A stretch of 64,000 nucleotides of DNA. Source: Isoperla grammatica. Lineage: Eukaryota > Arthropoda > Insecta > Plecoptera > Perlodidae. How positions within the stretch are numbered: the stretch's first letter is position 1; each line of letters begins with the position of its first letter. The stretch spans positions 11,729,951-11,793,950 of the forward strand of contig OX246745.1 of assembly GCA_945910005.1 (NCBI GenBank). The letters are read 5' to 3'. Of the stretch, positions 14,484 through 24,902 are shown in pieces. The translations under genes and the position numbers were made by a program. Below the pieces are notes generated by a model. It had not been told where the DNA came from. It made no database searches and worked only from the letters and a program-made list of their open reading frames with translations.

Positions 14484-14835
14484 TTTGTATGTTGCCATCT
14501 CAACGAATTTTGTTGGTTTTGTTAACAGCATCGAGTTTAGTAGTCACAAGTATTGACCAAAAATTTCAGCCAAATCCGTCAAGCCGTTTGGCCTGTGCGT
14601 GACGAACAATTGTTTTCAGTTTATTTTTTTGTAGATTGGCATCTTGACGAATTTTGTTAATTATGTTAACAGCATCGAGTTTAGTGGTCACGGGTGTTGA
14701 CCAAAAACTTTATTCAAATCCGTTGAGCCGTTCGACCTGTGCGCGACGAACAAAATTTGGCGACACACGAACGAACAAACAAAGCGCCGATCGAGTTGTA
14801 TGGAGAGATTCGCTATCGCTCATCTAATCAAAAGA
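14484..14835 (+). repeat. Tandem-duplicated 3' end of an unidentified retroelement
   Basis: A unit of about 135-140 bp with 'AACGAATTTTGTT', 'AACAGCATCGAGTTTAG' and 'AAATCCGT..AGCCGTT' occurs twice (about 14484-14620 and 14624-14757). It is followed by an ACGAACAAACAAA-type tail and ATTCGCTATCGCTCATC. That last motif recurs immediately after the (ATGT)n array at 48484. The layout resembles the 3' ends of RTE-type or similar non-LTR elements, which is inference. Confidence 0.65.
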
Positions 14836-16249
14836 CGGTCAATTTCACTTGCCAAATGTATTTAACGTGGACACTTTGTTTGTTAGATTATTATCTATGG
14901 TACCTGTGAGATATGTGACTAGAATCACGCATGCTATGAGCTGAATATTATGTTGGGCAGCTACAAAACGACTAGGCCTAGGCCTACTGCAACGCGGCGA
15001 AACTTTTCACAAACCTGAGCCAGGTGCTTCGGTTAATTTATAAAACTAAACTAATTACTTTGTTAATAATAATGATATTAAACGTTAACAATTTACTAAC
15101 ACAATTCTCCAGATCATTTATTAAATACAAACAGATGCAAAAGGAGGTTTGAGGTATTGAGAGCTGAAGGGGTTTGTCCTAGACTGTCTTTGAGACTATC
15201 GGTCTAGGACAAGTTAACAGTACTGTTGGAGCTATGTTTGAACGCGTGCGACATTTTTCACGATGGTAGTCGCCACACAGCAACTTGGTCTCGATGTGAT
15301 AAAGGGCTAAATTACCACATCGGGACCAAGGGCTGCAACCATCTTGACTCCAATACCTCGGACCCCCTCAAGACACATGCAACTAATTTTTGCTTATATA
15401 CAACTAGGTGTGACTTTGCGAGTAGCGGCCACTGAGGACCTAACAAAAATAATTTTAACAATTTATCTACCAGTCTACGTGAAAATTCTATTTGAAAAAT
15501 ACACTTCTAAATACTTTATCCCATCTTACTATAACTTTAAAACTGGTTGTATTGACAATATTTCCAATTAAAACTACGTCATCATTATTGATTTAACTGC
15601 CGAGAACACAACAGAATGCGCTGGCAGTCTAGAAGATAGTTCCAAATGTCACCACCAAGCACTCTACGCCTTTTTCACTGCTACGCGAACATACCGGGAA
15701 GTTTAAATTTATTGTACATATTTCAAAGTAAGCCTAGTCCATTTAACAACCATTTCATTATCCAGGCGGACCACTGGTTGAGAACCACTGACTTAGAAAA
15801 CTCTCTGTAGCACATAATTCACTAGGCTGTCGTTTTTCTTGCATTTGTGGAGCCTTTTTTTCAAAACGCAATATGTCCGCAAAGTTAAAAAATTTAGTTA
15901 GAGATGGCGTTGTGTGCTTCATTTCATCCTCTATTAGATGACAAAAAGCCATTCTTTCAAAACGCCATATCGGCAGGGCTTCAGCCTGTTGAAAAATACA
16001 TTTATTTTCATAACGCAATAAGTCCATTATAATTTATTTTCAAAATGCAATAAGTCCATTTCCACCAATAGCAACTCAGCTGAGCTGATTTTGGCCTCAC
16101 CTTACAAAGTTAGTTTACCGGTATTTATGTAGCCCTACAGACATTATTGTCATATCAATTTAAAATAACTTTTCACTGTGCTCATTATGTAAAAGATAAA
16201 TGTTAAATATGTTATCTTCTATCTGTATATATGAAAACGAATGTATTTG
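14836..16249. other. No gene seen
   Basis: AT-rich sequence. Short frames at 15226-15571 and 15758-16027 lack splice context and family signatures. Near-repeats of 'AAAACGC.ATA' occur at 15860-16050. Confidence 0.5.
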
Positions 16250-16806
16250 TGTATGTATGTATGTATGTATGTATGTATGTATGTATGTATGTATGTATGT
16301 ATGTATGTATGTATGTATGTATGTATGTATGTATGTATGTATGTATGTATGTATGTATGTATGTATGTATGTATGTATGTATGTATGTATGTATGTATGT
16401 ATGTATGTATGTATGTATGTATGTATGTATGTATGTATGTATGTATGTATGAATGTATGAATGTATGTATGTATGTATGTATGTATGTATGTATGTATGT
16501 ATGTATGTATGTATGTATGTATGTATGTATGTATGTATGTATGTATGTATGTATGTATGTATGTATGTATGTATGTATGTATGTATGTATGTATGTATGT
16601 ATGTATGTATGTATGTATGTATGTATGTATGTATGTATGTATGTATGTATGTATGTATGTATGTATGTATGTATGTATGTATGTATGTATGTATGTATGT
16701 ATGTATGTATGTATGTATGTATGTATGTATGTATGTATGTATGTATGTATGTATGTATGTATGTGTGTGTGTGTGTATGTATGTGTGTGTGTGTGTATGT
16801 ATGTAT
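16250..16806. repeat. (ATGT)n microsatellite, about 550 bp
   Basis: About 135 copies of ATGT with two GAATG variants near 16450-16462 and a (GT)n-enriched 3' edge. Long Met-Tyr-Val-Cys and Ile-His-Thr-Tyr frames on both strands are repeat artefacts. Confidence 0.98.
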
Positions 16807-17396
16807 GAGTGTGTTTTTGACACAAACTGAGATCATTGGGGTAAATACACAACAGACGACCGAGATCATTTTTCGGTGTGAGATCAGTACCTCTGATCTC
16901 GGAAAGTGTAGCCATACTTCTAAGATACCGGTCATTTATCTGCCATGTAAACAATGTTTGGGCTATGATCTCACATTATGCTTGTTATCACCGTACATAG
17001 TTCAGTGTGTATCCACCAGGGCTGCGCTTAAATAGCTTTCACACACGCTCACACAGATAGTCCGTATCTGTGCATGACCGAGATCAAACCGAAATGGCCC
17101 TTTAAATTTGAAACCACCAATAAGGTCTCAGCATTCAAATTTGTAATACACACTTCAATATATGCGCACTTTTGGTGTAACGAGATCATAAATGATTGTC
17201 GCTTTTTATACGTAAACAATTGATAGGTTCACACTTTATTGTAGAGATAGTATATTAGAAGCATTGTTGGTGTCAAACGAATTAAATGTATTTCCATATC
17301 TATATATATATTCATATTCATATCTGTATTCTATATCCGACTATATAATAATAAATAAAATATAATAAAATATAGTAATATAAATAATATATAATA
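16807..17396. other. No gene seen; GATCTC-rich sequence
   Basis: Several copies of GAGATCA/GATCTC occur just 3' of the microsatellite. They are reminiscent of the repeat at 45355 and 47533, but no alignable full copy is visible. The remainder is AT-rich. Confidence 0.4.
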
Positions 17397-17417
17397 TAAT
17401 AATAATAATAATAATAA

Positions 17418-17480
<63 letters not shown>

Positions 17481-17482
17481 TA
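17397..17482. repeat. (TAA)n microsatellite
   Basis: About 28 copies of TAA with a few interruptions. Confidence 0.95.
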
Positions 17483-18074
17483 TAATAATAATATCAATAT
17501 AATACGCCTTTTAGATACTCGTTCAGGTAGTCTACCTCAGTGGCGCACCCAGGATCCTGGGGGGGGGCTGGCCAACGCAGGTGTGCGTAAAAAAATACTA
17601 ACAGCGCACAGGGCTACACCATGGGCGCCGGCAGGATATTTTCAAGGGGGCGCAGTATGACATTCAACACTTTCTACCTGGGTGGAAGAGGTTTGGGGGG
17701 GGGGGAGGGGTAAGCCCCCAGTTTGCCCCGCAGGGCATTTTTTTATTTTCAACACTTTTTAACCGATTTTGGAATGTTAAATTAGGTTCTGAATGAAAGG
17801 AATTGAACCACGTACTTTGCCAAAACATGGTTTCATTTTATTAATAAATCAAAATTGAACCATGTAGACATAAAACATGCTCGTATGCATCAAATAAAAA
17901 ACAGTATGACATTGAAAGTATCAACAGTAAGGAACAATATCTTGAGAGGTGCAAATGGTAAGTGGCCATGATTGACTATTGTAGTCACAAATATATTTAA
18001 ATTGTAGTTAATTGTTATGAGTTGAAAACAACGTAAGAAATAGTAATTATAATTATATATTATCGTTTATCATC

Positions 18075-18550
18075 AGTAGTAGACCCCCGGTTCATCGCGT
18101 CGATATTCCAGGAATCCTTCACTGGCCGAGACGGTGATTAGTAAGACTGTCTGGTGCCACCTCCACCCGCCCCTCCCCTCCACACCCGCTCTCCACGACT
18201 GACACCTCACACCCCACCCCCGCCCCCACCTGTAAGTAATTGTGGTATCGAACCCAGGATACCTAACGAACACAGTCACCGGGAGTCGAACCCTGTACCC
18301 ACCCCCAAATGTTAAAACATAAGATAATATGAGATTTGAAGCCGGCACGACACGATATAGCCAAGGGTCGGGCACGACTCAGTGCGTGTATTACGTTCGA
18401 ACCTGGGGAGGGGGGCATAAAACATGAGTGCTTCACATCGGACTGTTGCTGTAAGACTGAGTCTGTACAATTTCAGGTAATTGATCTATTATCTGTGCGA
18501 GATAAGGAATGTCTCGCTAATGACTATAGACTGAATGCGACTGATGGATG
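18075..18550. repeat. Polinton left terminal inverted repeat
   Basis: 476 bp matching the reverse complement of 30197-30662 from AGTwGTAGACC to CTGATGGATG, with scattered substitutions and small indels. It contains three copies of a tRNA B-box-like motif in inverted sense (TCGAACC near 18249, 18286 and 18396). The ATCATC target duplication precedes it. Confidence 0.95.
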
Positions 18551-19292
18551 TAGCGGTTGCTGTAAGACTGACAAGACATCCAGCCTCGGCAGCGGTGTAG
18601 CACCTCAGCGCTAATGACTATGTGGCCTAATAGGCTGGAGGATTTGAGGCGTCACAATTCCGAGTATTATTCATTGGCTGAGATTGTGTGTCCTCATGTG
18701 TGTCCTAATAGGCGTGCATGAGAATAACACTGCGACGGGAATCGAACCTGGAATGTATATAGTGTGCAAATATTCTACTTCATTCCCCCAGCCTCAGCTC
18801 GCTTAGGGCTGTCATGAGGTATTACGTTAGGCTACCTATAGGAATGTGAATGTAATAGGTTCGAACCTGGTACCAATGAAATGTGACAGGGTATGTCAAG
18901 GTTATGTATCATGATGTTTGTGAAGAATGGCTGGACTAGGCGCACACCGTCAGATGGATGCCACATATAGATTATAATGCTTCCTAGAAGACATAACTAT
19001 AAATAGTATTACATTTCGTAATACATGCATAGATAGATGTGTATTATAATTATTTCTATTATTATATTCTAGCACTGTACAAATATATTCGATATAGACG
19101 ATGGTGAAACCTGCGACTAAAAGGTGTGGGTTCGAAGTCCGAACAAATCACTTTTGTTAATAATAATAATAATTATTATTATTATAATCATAATCATAAT
19201 CATAATCATAATCATAATCATAATCATAATCATAAACATAAACAGGTATAAGAATAGGTGTCGCTCGAAGACGACGTCCAGTCGTCGTCGCG
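18551..19292. other. Polinton left subterminal non-coding region
   Basis: No gene. A repeated 'GTTGCTGTAAGACTGA' occurs at about 18444 (in the inverted repeat) and again at 18557. Further B-box-like TTCGAA/TCGAACC motifs occur near 18736, 18860 and 19128, but no cloverleaf with a matched acceptor stem is apparent. It probably holds the promoter for the rightward gene cluster, though no specific element is identifiable. Confidence 0.5.
19158..19243. repeat. (ATAATC)n simple repeat
   Basis: About a dozen TAATCA units preceded by (TAA)n-type sequence, directly upstream of the ATPase gene. It could be upstream regulatory DNA or simple slippage. Confidence 0.93.
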
Positions 19293-19856
19293 ATGATCCC
19301 CTTTAGACATCCGAGTAACATCATTGTTAGTGGACCATCCCAGGCAGGCAAGTCGCAATTCATTCGTAAACTCATCGAGAACATCGAGCACATGTTTGAC
19401 ACTCCTATGAAGGAAATTATCTGGTGTTTCGCGGAAAGAAATTCCTTGCACGAGGGTGTTGTCTGTCCCGTACCTGTGACGTACCGTCGAGGCATACCCG
19501 ACTTTGGTACGACACCAGAGTCGTCGGAGCCAAGACTGTATGTCATCGACGATCACATGCAAAACTCGGCTGAAATAGTCCAAGCTTTTACCGTTAAGAG
19601 TCACCATAACAACTTGAGCATCATCTATATATCTCAAAATATATTTCATCAAGGGCGTGGCTCTCGAACCTCACAGACCCGAGTTATCGTGGTGGACGCA
19701 TATAAACAGGCGACGCGCGAACCTTTCGGCTATTTACTACTGGACTTTAAACAGGACACACCGGACCAACTACGGTTTCGTGCAAAAATATTTCCAGACG
19801 AAAGTGTTCACCCTGTCGTCTACATACCCGCCAATGATAAACCCAATGGAAAGTAA
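19293..19856 (+). CDS. FtsK/HerA-type genome-packaging ATPase, internally deleted
   Basis: In Polintons and related viruses this ATPase drives DNA into the preformed capsid. The 187-residue frame has a Walker A loop GPSQAGKS at residues 14-21, a Walker B segment LYVIDDHM at 82-89 with the acidic pair D86-D87, and a polar sensor-like ISQN at 113-116. The C-terminal 'FGYLLLDFKQDT' block is also well preserved. Between the FHQG segment (118-121) and the AYKQAT segment (136-141) only about 14 residues remain where homologues carry a considerably longer conserved stretch. An in-frame internal deletion of about 25-35 residues is therefore likely. The first ATG lies just upstream of the conserved block, so the N-terminus is short but plausible. 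The stop lies 15 bp before the next gene. Probably non-functional. Confidence 0.9.
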   Translation: MIPFRHPSNIIVSGPSQAGKSQFIRKLIENIEHMFDTPMKEIIWCFAERNSLHEGVVCPVPVTYRRGIPDFGTTPESSEPRLYVIDDHMQNSAEIVQAFTVKSHHNNLSIIYISQNIFHQGRGSRTSQTRVIVVDAYKQATREPFGYLLLDFKQDTPDQLRFRAKIFPDESVHPVVYIPANDKPNGK

Positions 19857-19871
19857 GTACCTAGGTGCAAC

Positions 19872-20204
19872 ATGCCCACGCCTACCATTTTAAGTCACGG
19901 TGACGTACTACGTGTATTGCATAAGGCCAGCCCAAAAGTGCGCCGACAATTATTAAAAACGGCCAACAAGAGTCTAGTGAAATCATTGTGTGAATGCGCA
20001 GATAACACGCTACATGGTAGAGTGAAGTTATCACCTGCGCAAAAAACGCGATTAGCCAGGTACAAGAAGGTGCTACGGAGAATAGCCCGCCGCGGTGACG
20101 TTTGGCAAACAAAGCGTCGCATTCTCTCACAACAAGGCGGTGCCATATTGCCGTTACTACTCGGACCGTTGCTAGGAGGGTTGATTGGAAATCTATTTAA
20201 ATAG
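19872..20204 (+). CDS. Small basic Polinton protein with glycine-rich hydrophobic C-terminus
   Basis: 110 residues. The N-terminal 85 are strongly basic and helical in character, with a KTRLARYKKVLRRIARRG block around 56-73. The last 20 form a Gly/Leu/Pro-rich hydrophobic tail (GPLLGGLIGNLF). Small proteins of this layout recur beside the ATPase and integrase genes in Polintons and adintoviruses. DNA condensation or membrane interaction is a reasonable guess but is not shown by the sequence. It starts 15 bp after the ATPase stop and ends 19 bp before the next likely start. No lesion is visible. Confidence 0.78.
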   Translation: MPTPTILSHGDVLRVLHKASPKVRRQLLKTANKSLVKSLCECADNTLHGRVKLSPAQKTRLARYKKVLRRIARRGDVWQTKRRILSQQGGAILPLLLGPLLGGLIGNLFK

Positions 20205-20223
20205 TTGTGACATAATAAGAGAT

Positions 20224-20919
20224 ATGGACGGAGCAAAACAAATGGTCGTCATAACGCCCGAGGACTTATCGCGGCTTCAACAACAACACCAAGGCAAGTT
20301 CATTCATGGAGATACTGTCAACAACGCGTTAGCGCCTCTGGACAAAGAGATGACTCGTATCTTGCGATTACATAACACCCCCGATAGCGATAAGTGGGCC
20401 ATGTACAAACAGGTGTTGGATCGGTTCCTGCATTTCACTAACGAGGCTAGACAGCCCATCCACATTCCTATTGTGGACCGCGAGAACCATACGACGGAAG
20501 GTCCCGGGTTCGATGATCGAATGAAAGTGCAAACGCTAGCTTTGATACCGCCAAAGCTCAAGTCCAAAGCTCAGTTACTCTACGATAAGCTGAAGTCAAC
20601 TGACGATAATATCATCAAGTGGAACAGCGACGACGGCGCGGTGCAGATTAAAGGCGTGAAAATAGATGGCTCTTCAATTACAGATCTAGTGGCCGATACG
20701 ATACGCAATAGAAAATCTACTAACCCCAGAGGTTGGGAAACATTTGCACAGATACTCGGTGAGCTCAACGTGCCCAAAGAGATTATCGGCAATCAGAGGA
20801 GAACGTCAGTCATTTCGAGTCCGACATACGCAAAGCCCACATCGTCCCCGGTCACGTCACGCGTCGTACGTAAGACAACCGCGCTAAGTCGTTGGAAACC
20901 ATACACGTTCACGAGATGA
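20224..20919 (+). CDS. Conserved Polinton protein of unknown function
   Basis: 231 residues from ATG 20224. An upstream in-frame ATG at 20185 would overlap the preceding gene and is less likely. The middle holds a conserved-looking block (about residues 125-190) with 'IIKWN', 'VQIKGVKIDGSSITDLV' and 'GWETFAQILGELNVPKEIIGN', a signature I associate with an uncharacterised gene next to the integrase in many metazoan Polintons. The C-terminal 35 residues are Ser/Thr/Arg-rich and probably disordered. No enzyme motif is apparent. Its TGA overlaps the integrase start in an ATGA arrangement, typical of compact viral gene order. It is open and apparently undamaged. Confidence 0.8.
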   Translation: MDGAKQMVVITPEDLSRLQQQHQGKFIHGDTVNNALAPLDKEMTRILRLHNTPDSDKWAMYKQVLDRFLHFTNEARQPIHIPIVDRENHTTEGPGFDDRMKVQTLALIPPKLKSKAQLLYDKLKSTDDNIIKWNSDDGAVQIKGVKIDGSSITDLVADTIRNRKSTNPRGWETFAQILGELNVPKEIIGNQRRTSVISSPTYAKPTSSPVTSRVVRKTTALSRWKPYTFTR

Positions 20920-22007
20920 AGGCGTGGATGAAAACATTGTTGTCTCGTGTATACCACGATCCAAGTCATCCCGCGGGTTACGCGACTGCCGATAAATTAT
21001 ATCGCGCCGTCAACAAACGCGTACCAAAGAAAGATGTCATCGCGTGGCTTCAAACCAAAGACAGTTATACTTTACACAGACAGGCTCGAAAACGATTTCC
21101 ACGAAACAAATATTTAGTTACGAACTTGGACGACTTATGGCAAGCAGATCTCAATGATTTACGTTCTCTGAGCAAATACAACGACGGAAAGAAGTACATT
21201 CTGACCGTCATCGACGTGTTTAGCAAGTTCGCTTGGAGTCGGGCGTTAAGCGACAAGACGGGTGCACAGGTGACCATGGCGTTCGAAGATATTTTCGCAC
21301 AGAGTCAACGCAAACCTCGCGACCTACAGTGCGATCGCGGTAAGGAGTTCGTAAACAAGACATTTCAATCGTGTCTAGAAAAACACGGTGTACACTTTTA
21401 CGTTAGTAGGGATCCAGTTATAAAAGCGTCAGTCGTGGAACGTTTCAATCGTACGCTCAAGTCTAAAATGTGGCAAATGTTTACGTCCACGTCATCGTTT
21501 CGTTACGTCGATGCATTGCAACAACTAATGCACGCTTACAACACGTCGGTGCACAGATCCATACGCATGGCGCCAGTCGAGGTCAATGATACCAACGTTC
21601 TCACCGTGTGGAGGAACCTATACGGCACTGCCATCCGTCACACCGCCGACGACAAACCTAAATTCTCCGTTGGTCAAACCGTGCGTATATCACGCGAGAA
21701 GATGGTCTTTGCCAAAGGATACGAATCGAATTGGTCCGAGGAGATCTTCCGCGTGAGTGGTGTCCATCCGCGTCGTCCCATTGTCTACACGTTGACGTCG
21801 TGGGATGGCGAGCCCATCGATGGTAGGTTCTACGAGCATGAATTGCAGCGGGTACGCACGGACGACGCGACGCTATTCAAAATAGATAAAATCGTAGAAA
21901 CAAAGGGTAGCGGCTCCAGAAAGAGAGTGAAAGTCAAGTGGCGCGGATACCCGGACACATTTAATTCTTGGCTACCAGCGTCGGCCATTCATTCACTGAC
22001 GTCATGA
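20916..22007 (+). CDS. Polinton integrase (rve, DD35E) with C-terminal chromodomain
   Basis: Retroviral-type integrase that joins the linear element to chromosomal DNA and generates the 6-bp target duplication. From ATG 20916 it has 363 residues. Catalytic residues are D78 (in WQADLNDL), D140 (in LQCDRGKEF) and E175 (in VVERFNRTLK), giving the DD35E spacing. The N-terminal 70 residues carry the helical 'YATADKLYRAV' domain seen before the core in this family, without an obvious HHCC finger. A C-terminal chromodomain (about 320-363: FKIDKIVE ... VKWRGYP ... SWLP) could target chromatin. The family is the one containing C. elegans F54H12.3. The start overlaps the upstream stop (ATGA); an in-frame ATG 24 bp earlier is an alternative. 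All catalytic residues are present and the frame is intact. Confidence 0.96.
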   Translation: MKAWMKTLLSRVYHDPSHPAGYATADKLYRAVNKRVPKKDVIAWLQTKDSYTLHRQARKRFPRNKYLVTNLDDLWQADLNDLRSLSKYNDGKKYILTVIDVFSKFAWSRALSDKTGAQVTMAFEDIFAQSQRKPRDLQCDRGKEFVNKTFQSCLEKHGVHFYVSRDPVIKASVVERFNRTLKSKMWQMFTSTSSFRYVDALQQLMHAYNTSVHRSIRMAPVEVNDTNVLTVWRNLYGTAIRHTADDKPKFSVGQTVRISREKMVFAKGYESNWSEEIFRVSGVHPRRPIVYTLTSWDGEPIDGRFYEHELQRVRTDDATLFKIDKIVETKGSGSRKRVKVKWRGYPDTFNSWLPASAIHSLTS

Positions 22008-22024
22008 GAGACTAATTCTACATC

Positions 22025-24249
22025 ATGTTACCGAGCAATAGCTCCATGTTAATCTACAAGAATAACACCACGGCCAGTTACGTCACGCAGCTTCGACAAC
22101 GCATCACGCTCAACGGCGATTGGGAGGTGGCCCTCGCCGAAGTGCATTTTCCACAAACGTTCTACAATGTCACCAAGGGTGAGAACGCTATTCGTGTGAC
22201 AATGGTAGATGGCAGTCGCGCGTTCCTGGACGTGCGGCCCGGTTACTACCGCGACAAAAAGGAGCTGCTGGCCGCCGTCAACAACATGTTAGAGGACCCC
22301 CACCCGTTTGCCGTGGGCACTCTGGTAGAAAACCCCAAAACGCAAATAGTACGTTTTCAAGCGGAACCAAACACCCCAGGTATGGAAAAGATAAAGCTAT
22401 CACCTATCTTAGCACGTCAGCTGGGCTACAACCCCGACAGGCTTAACCTCGTCGAGACACCCGACGCCGTCTACCCGATTGACGTGTCCTGGGGGGTACC
22501 TCGTCACATCTACTGCTATTCGCGTTTAAATCCAAAGTGGCTGAACTCTGGCGGACAAATCGAGAACCAGTATAGCCAGGATAGGTTACGGAAAGATGGC
22601 CGGTATTCGCTGTGTGTTATATAGACGGCGATAGAAAGTATGAGTGAATTACATGATCAAGATTATTGTGGGGAAGTAAACATGTTAAAATTTACGATCA
22701 ATATCTTGTTGATCTATGCCACAATGTAGCAACCGGCGAGCGAAACAAATATTCTCTCAACACGAAGTGTTTTTAGATCCGAATGAGTTCGGCGCTTACG
22801 CAGTTGCGTAGAAGTGTCGAATTGCATGCTGGTATGGTATGCAGTCTTACAAATTACACATTTTGTTTACCATTTTGTAAAATATATTTTCGTATATACT
22901 GTGTTAAAAAAGAGCCCAGTTAGTCCTAACATAAATTGACATATAGATCTTCAAACACATTGGAGGGAATTTGTTTAATTTATAAATTTGATAAAAAAAT
23001 ACTTACTATGTCTACTAAAGATTATGTTTACTTGATGGTCCAACAGAATTGTGACAATGTATTTGTTGGGGGATGATGACACAAATATAATTCATAACAT
23101 TTTATCCTAGTTTGATCTCGTAATTTTAAACGCCAACACCGAAATTCAGCATTATACAGGAAAATTCCCCTCAAGTGTAGATTGCGTGCGAGTGGATGTG
23201 GGTGTAAGGGGGTGGGAGGCATAAAACACCTCAACTTCCTCTACTACCAATAATCATAACAGGCTACTGATACAAAATGATCAACTACAAACCTATTTTT
23301 AGGATCCAACATTTAGCATGCCTACGCATATGCCCACCAGAATCAGCTGCGTTGCATTTACCTTTTAGCTTTAGAAAGTGTATTTCGTAGAGAACATTCG
23401 TTTCTGGTTTTGGGAGCATGGGAGGTATAGGGGAGGTATGGTGTTCGAATGGGCGTTTAGGTCGAAAAGAGGGCCGTAAAGAATAAAAAGAAATTTGAAG
23501 AAAGGATAAAAGGGGAAGTGATTCAAGATATGAACGAGAGGCGTCTGCCTTACTTACATATAAAAAATACTCATATGTTTACACTTACTCGAACCTGCTT
23601 TATATGAGCAAGGAGCGTTAACTTTGTTGTTTTCATTGTGCAGTTAATGGTCACGTTTATCAGATGTGGTTTTTGCATGTAAACATGATGTATGAAGGGA
23701 TGCTAACCTATATAGTACCAGTTACTTAATATTATTCCTGCAAAATTAATCCTATTTGTTTCGACAAATGGTCACTGTATGTTCCCAACAAACGCGTTTA
23801 TGTGATAAATGTGTATCACAGACACCATCACCCTGTCACTCACTAACCTACTACTGCCAGAAACATATGGAACACAGGTTAGCCGTGCGTTGTTTATCCT
23901 GGCTCGGACGGCCATGATGGTCGCGACGGTGGCGCGCCTACATCTCGATTTAAAGGCGAATTGCGATCTCATCGAGGGACAGATTGTGGGCGATACAGTG
24001 GCACCACTCCTACGCGTCGTCAACACTAACCATACAAAACACAAGTATGGCGCCGAAGTGACAACCACATTCCAAACACATTTCTACCTGCCACTTTTGA
24101 AACGCGAATTTCAAACCATATCCATCGATAGGGCACTGTTCAAACTTTCTGCCGCTAGAGTGCAGCGCCGTCGAGAAAAGGTATCACCCTTCACGCACGT
24201 GTCATGGCTGCGTAGTACCTGCCGTAAGGAGTCGTTATTATTGTCTTAA
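22025..24249 (+). pseudogene. Penton-like/minor structural protein gene split by an insertion
   Basis: The 5' part (22025-22520) starts 17 bp after the integrase and encodes a conserved Polinton N-terminus (LPSNSSMLIYKNN, then GDWEVALAEVHFP and FYNVT). The 3' part (23959-24249) resumes with 'CDLIEGQIVGDTVAPLLRV' and 'KYGAEVTTTFQ'. Between them lies a foreign AT-rich segment of about 1.4 kb (22521-23958). The two halves fall on consecutive parts of one conserved protein family that I tentatively link to the single-jelly-roll minor capsid (penton) role. The end of the 3' part (after TISID) is also eroded. The penton label is family-level inference; the split itself is read directly from the sequence. 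Confidence 0.72.
22521..23958. mobile_element. About 1.4-kb insertion with imperfect inverted ends
   Basis: The left edge CGCGTTTAAATC and right edge GATTTAAAGGCG are near-inverse. A second inverted match, AGCCAGGATA, lies about 54-55 bp in from each end. ATT flanks both edges, suggesting a 3-bp duplication. The interior is AT-rich and has no recognised protein, unlike the CG-rich viral genes around it. Superfamily unknown. Confidence 0.55.
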
Positions 24250-24252
24250 AAA

Positions 24253-24902
24253 ATGGATTATAAGAAGTGTACGGTAGTTCAGCTGAAAGAAGAACTAAAA
24301 AAACTAGGAGCTATAACCTCTGGGACGAAGGAAGTTCTCGTAGAAAGGTTATCATTTACATATTTTTACAAGAATAGATAGGAAAACTATATGGCCGTGT
24401 TTGAAGGCCTAGCGGCAAGGCCTGTGTTATACAACTTACTAATTTGGGGGAATACAGTATTGTTTACAACAGTTTGCAATAGACGTTAAACATATTTATT
24501 TAAACTCCATTTCAGGCTACAAGTGTGGAACCGTGAAAATCTTGACAGATTGTTGGTCGAAGTTCAAGTTGTTCCAGCCAGGTCCAACGACAGGTTCCCC
24601 GACGAACTTTGTTTTAAGCCTCTAATATATTCGACAAAAAACATTATAATTTTGTCAACATTCTGTTTATTCATACCTGGTTTGAACAAAGAAGTGCAGG
24701 TGCCGGTCTTAAAAACGGGCGTTCACTTTTTCTAAATAAATTCGTGAGCTCTGTAAAAGGTTAACCCCCACAATTAAGGAAGATTTTTATTTTGTATCAG
24801 TGTGTGCCGCGCAAACAAAGAAAAAGGAAGAGTATACAGTAAAATTGCACGTCAACACCGAAGAAATATTGCAGGCTGCTTGTATGTGTCCTGCAGGAAC
24901 CG
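24253..24902 (+). pseudogene. Remnant of spliced SAP-domain gene (possible SAP-SWIM protein)
   Basis: Exon 1 (24253-24347) encodes a SAP-type DNA-binding motif: CTVVQLKEELKKLGAITS, then GTKEVLVER. It ends AAAG|GTTATC. A TTTCAG acceptor at 24515 rejoins the frame in exon 2 (from 24516), which continues LQVWNRENLDRLLVEV, completing the SAP helix. A third candidate exon, 24801-24902, follows the acceptor TTTTGTATCAG and ends in a canonical CCG|GTATGT donor. It encodes KLHVNTEEILQAACMCPAGTG, whose CxC fits the first half of a SWIM zinc finger. The junction from exon 2 to exon 3 could not be resolved in frame, and no downstream exon with the remaining CxH is seen, so this is a fragment. SAP-SWIM proteins often accompany YqaJ-type nucleases in animal mobile elements. 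Intron-bearing structure is out of character for the Polinton genes, suggesting independent origin. Confidence 0.6.

Noticed and set aside
16160..17035. Long open frames of repeated Met-Tyr-Val-Cys or Ile-His-Thr-Tyr over the (ATGT)n arrays here and at 47795-48753
   Set aside because: Every frame of a stop-free tetranucleotide repeat is open; there is no flanking coding signal.
18730..19150. Possible tRNA genes suggested by TTCGAA motifs
   Set aside because: No acceptor stem or anticodon arm could be matched; only isolated T-loop-like motifs remain.
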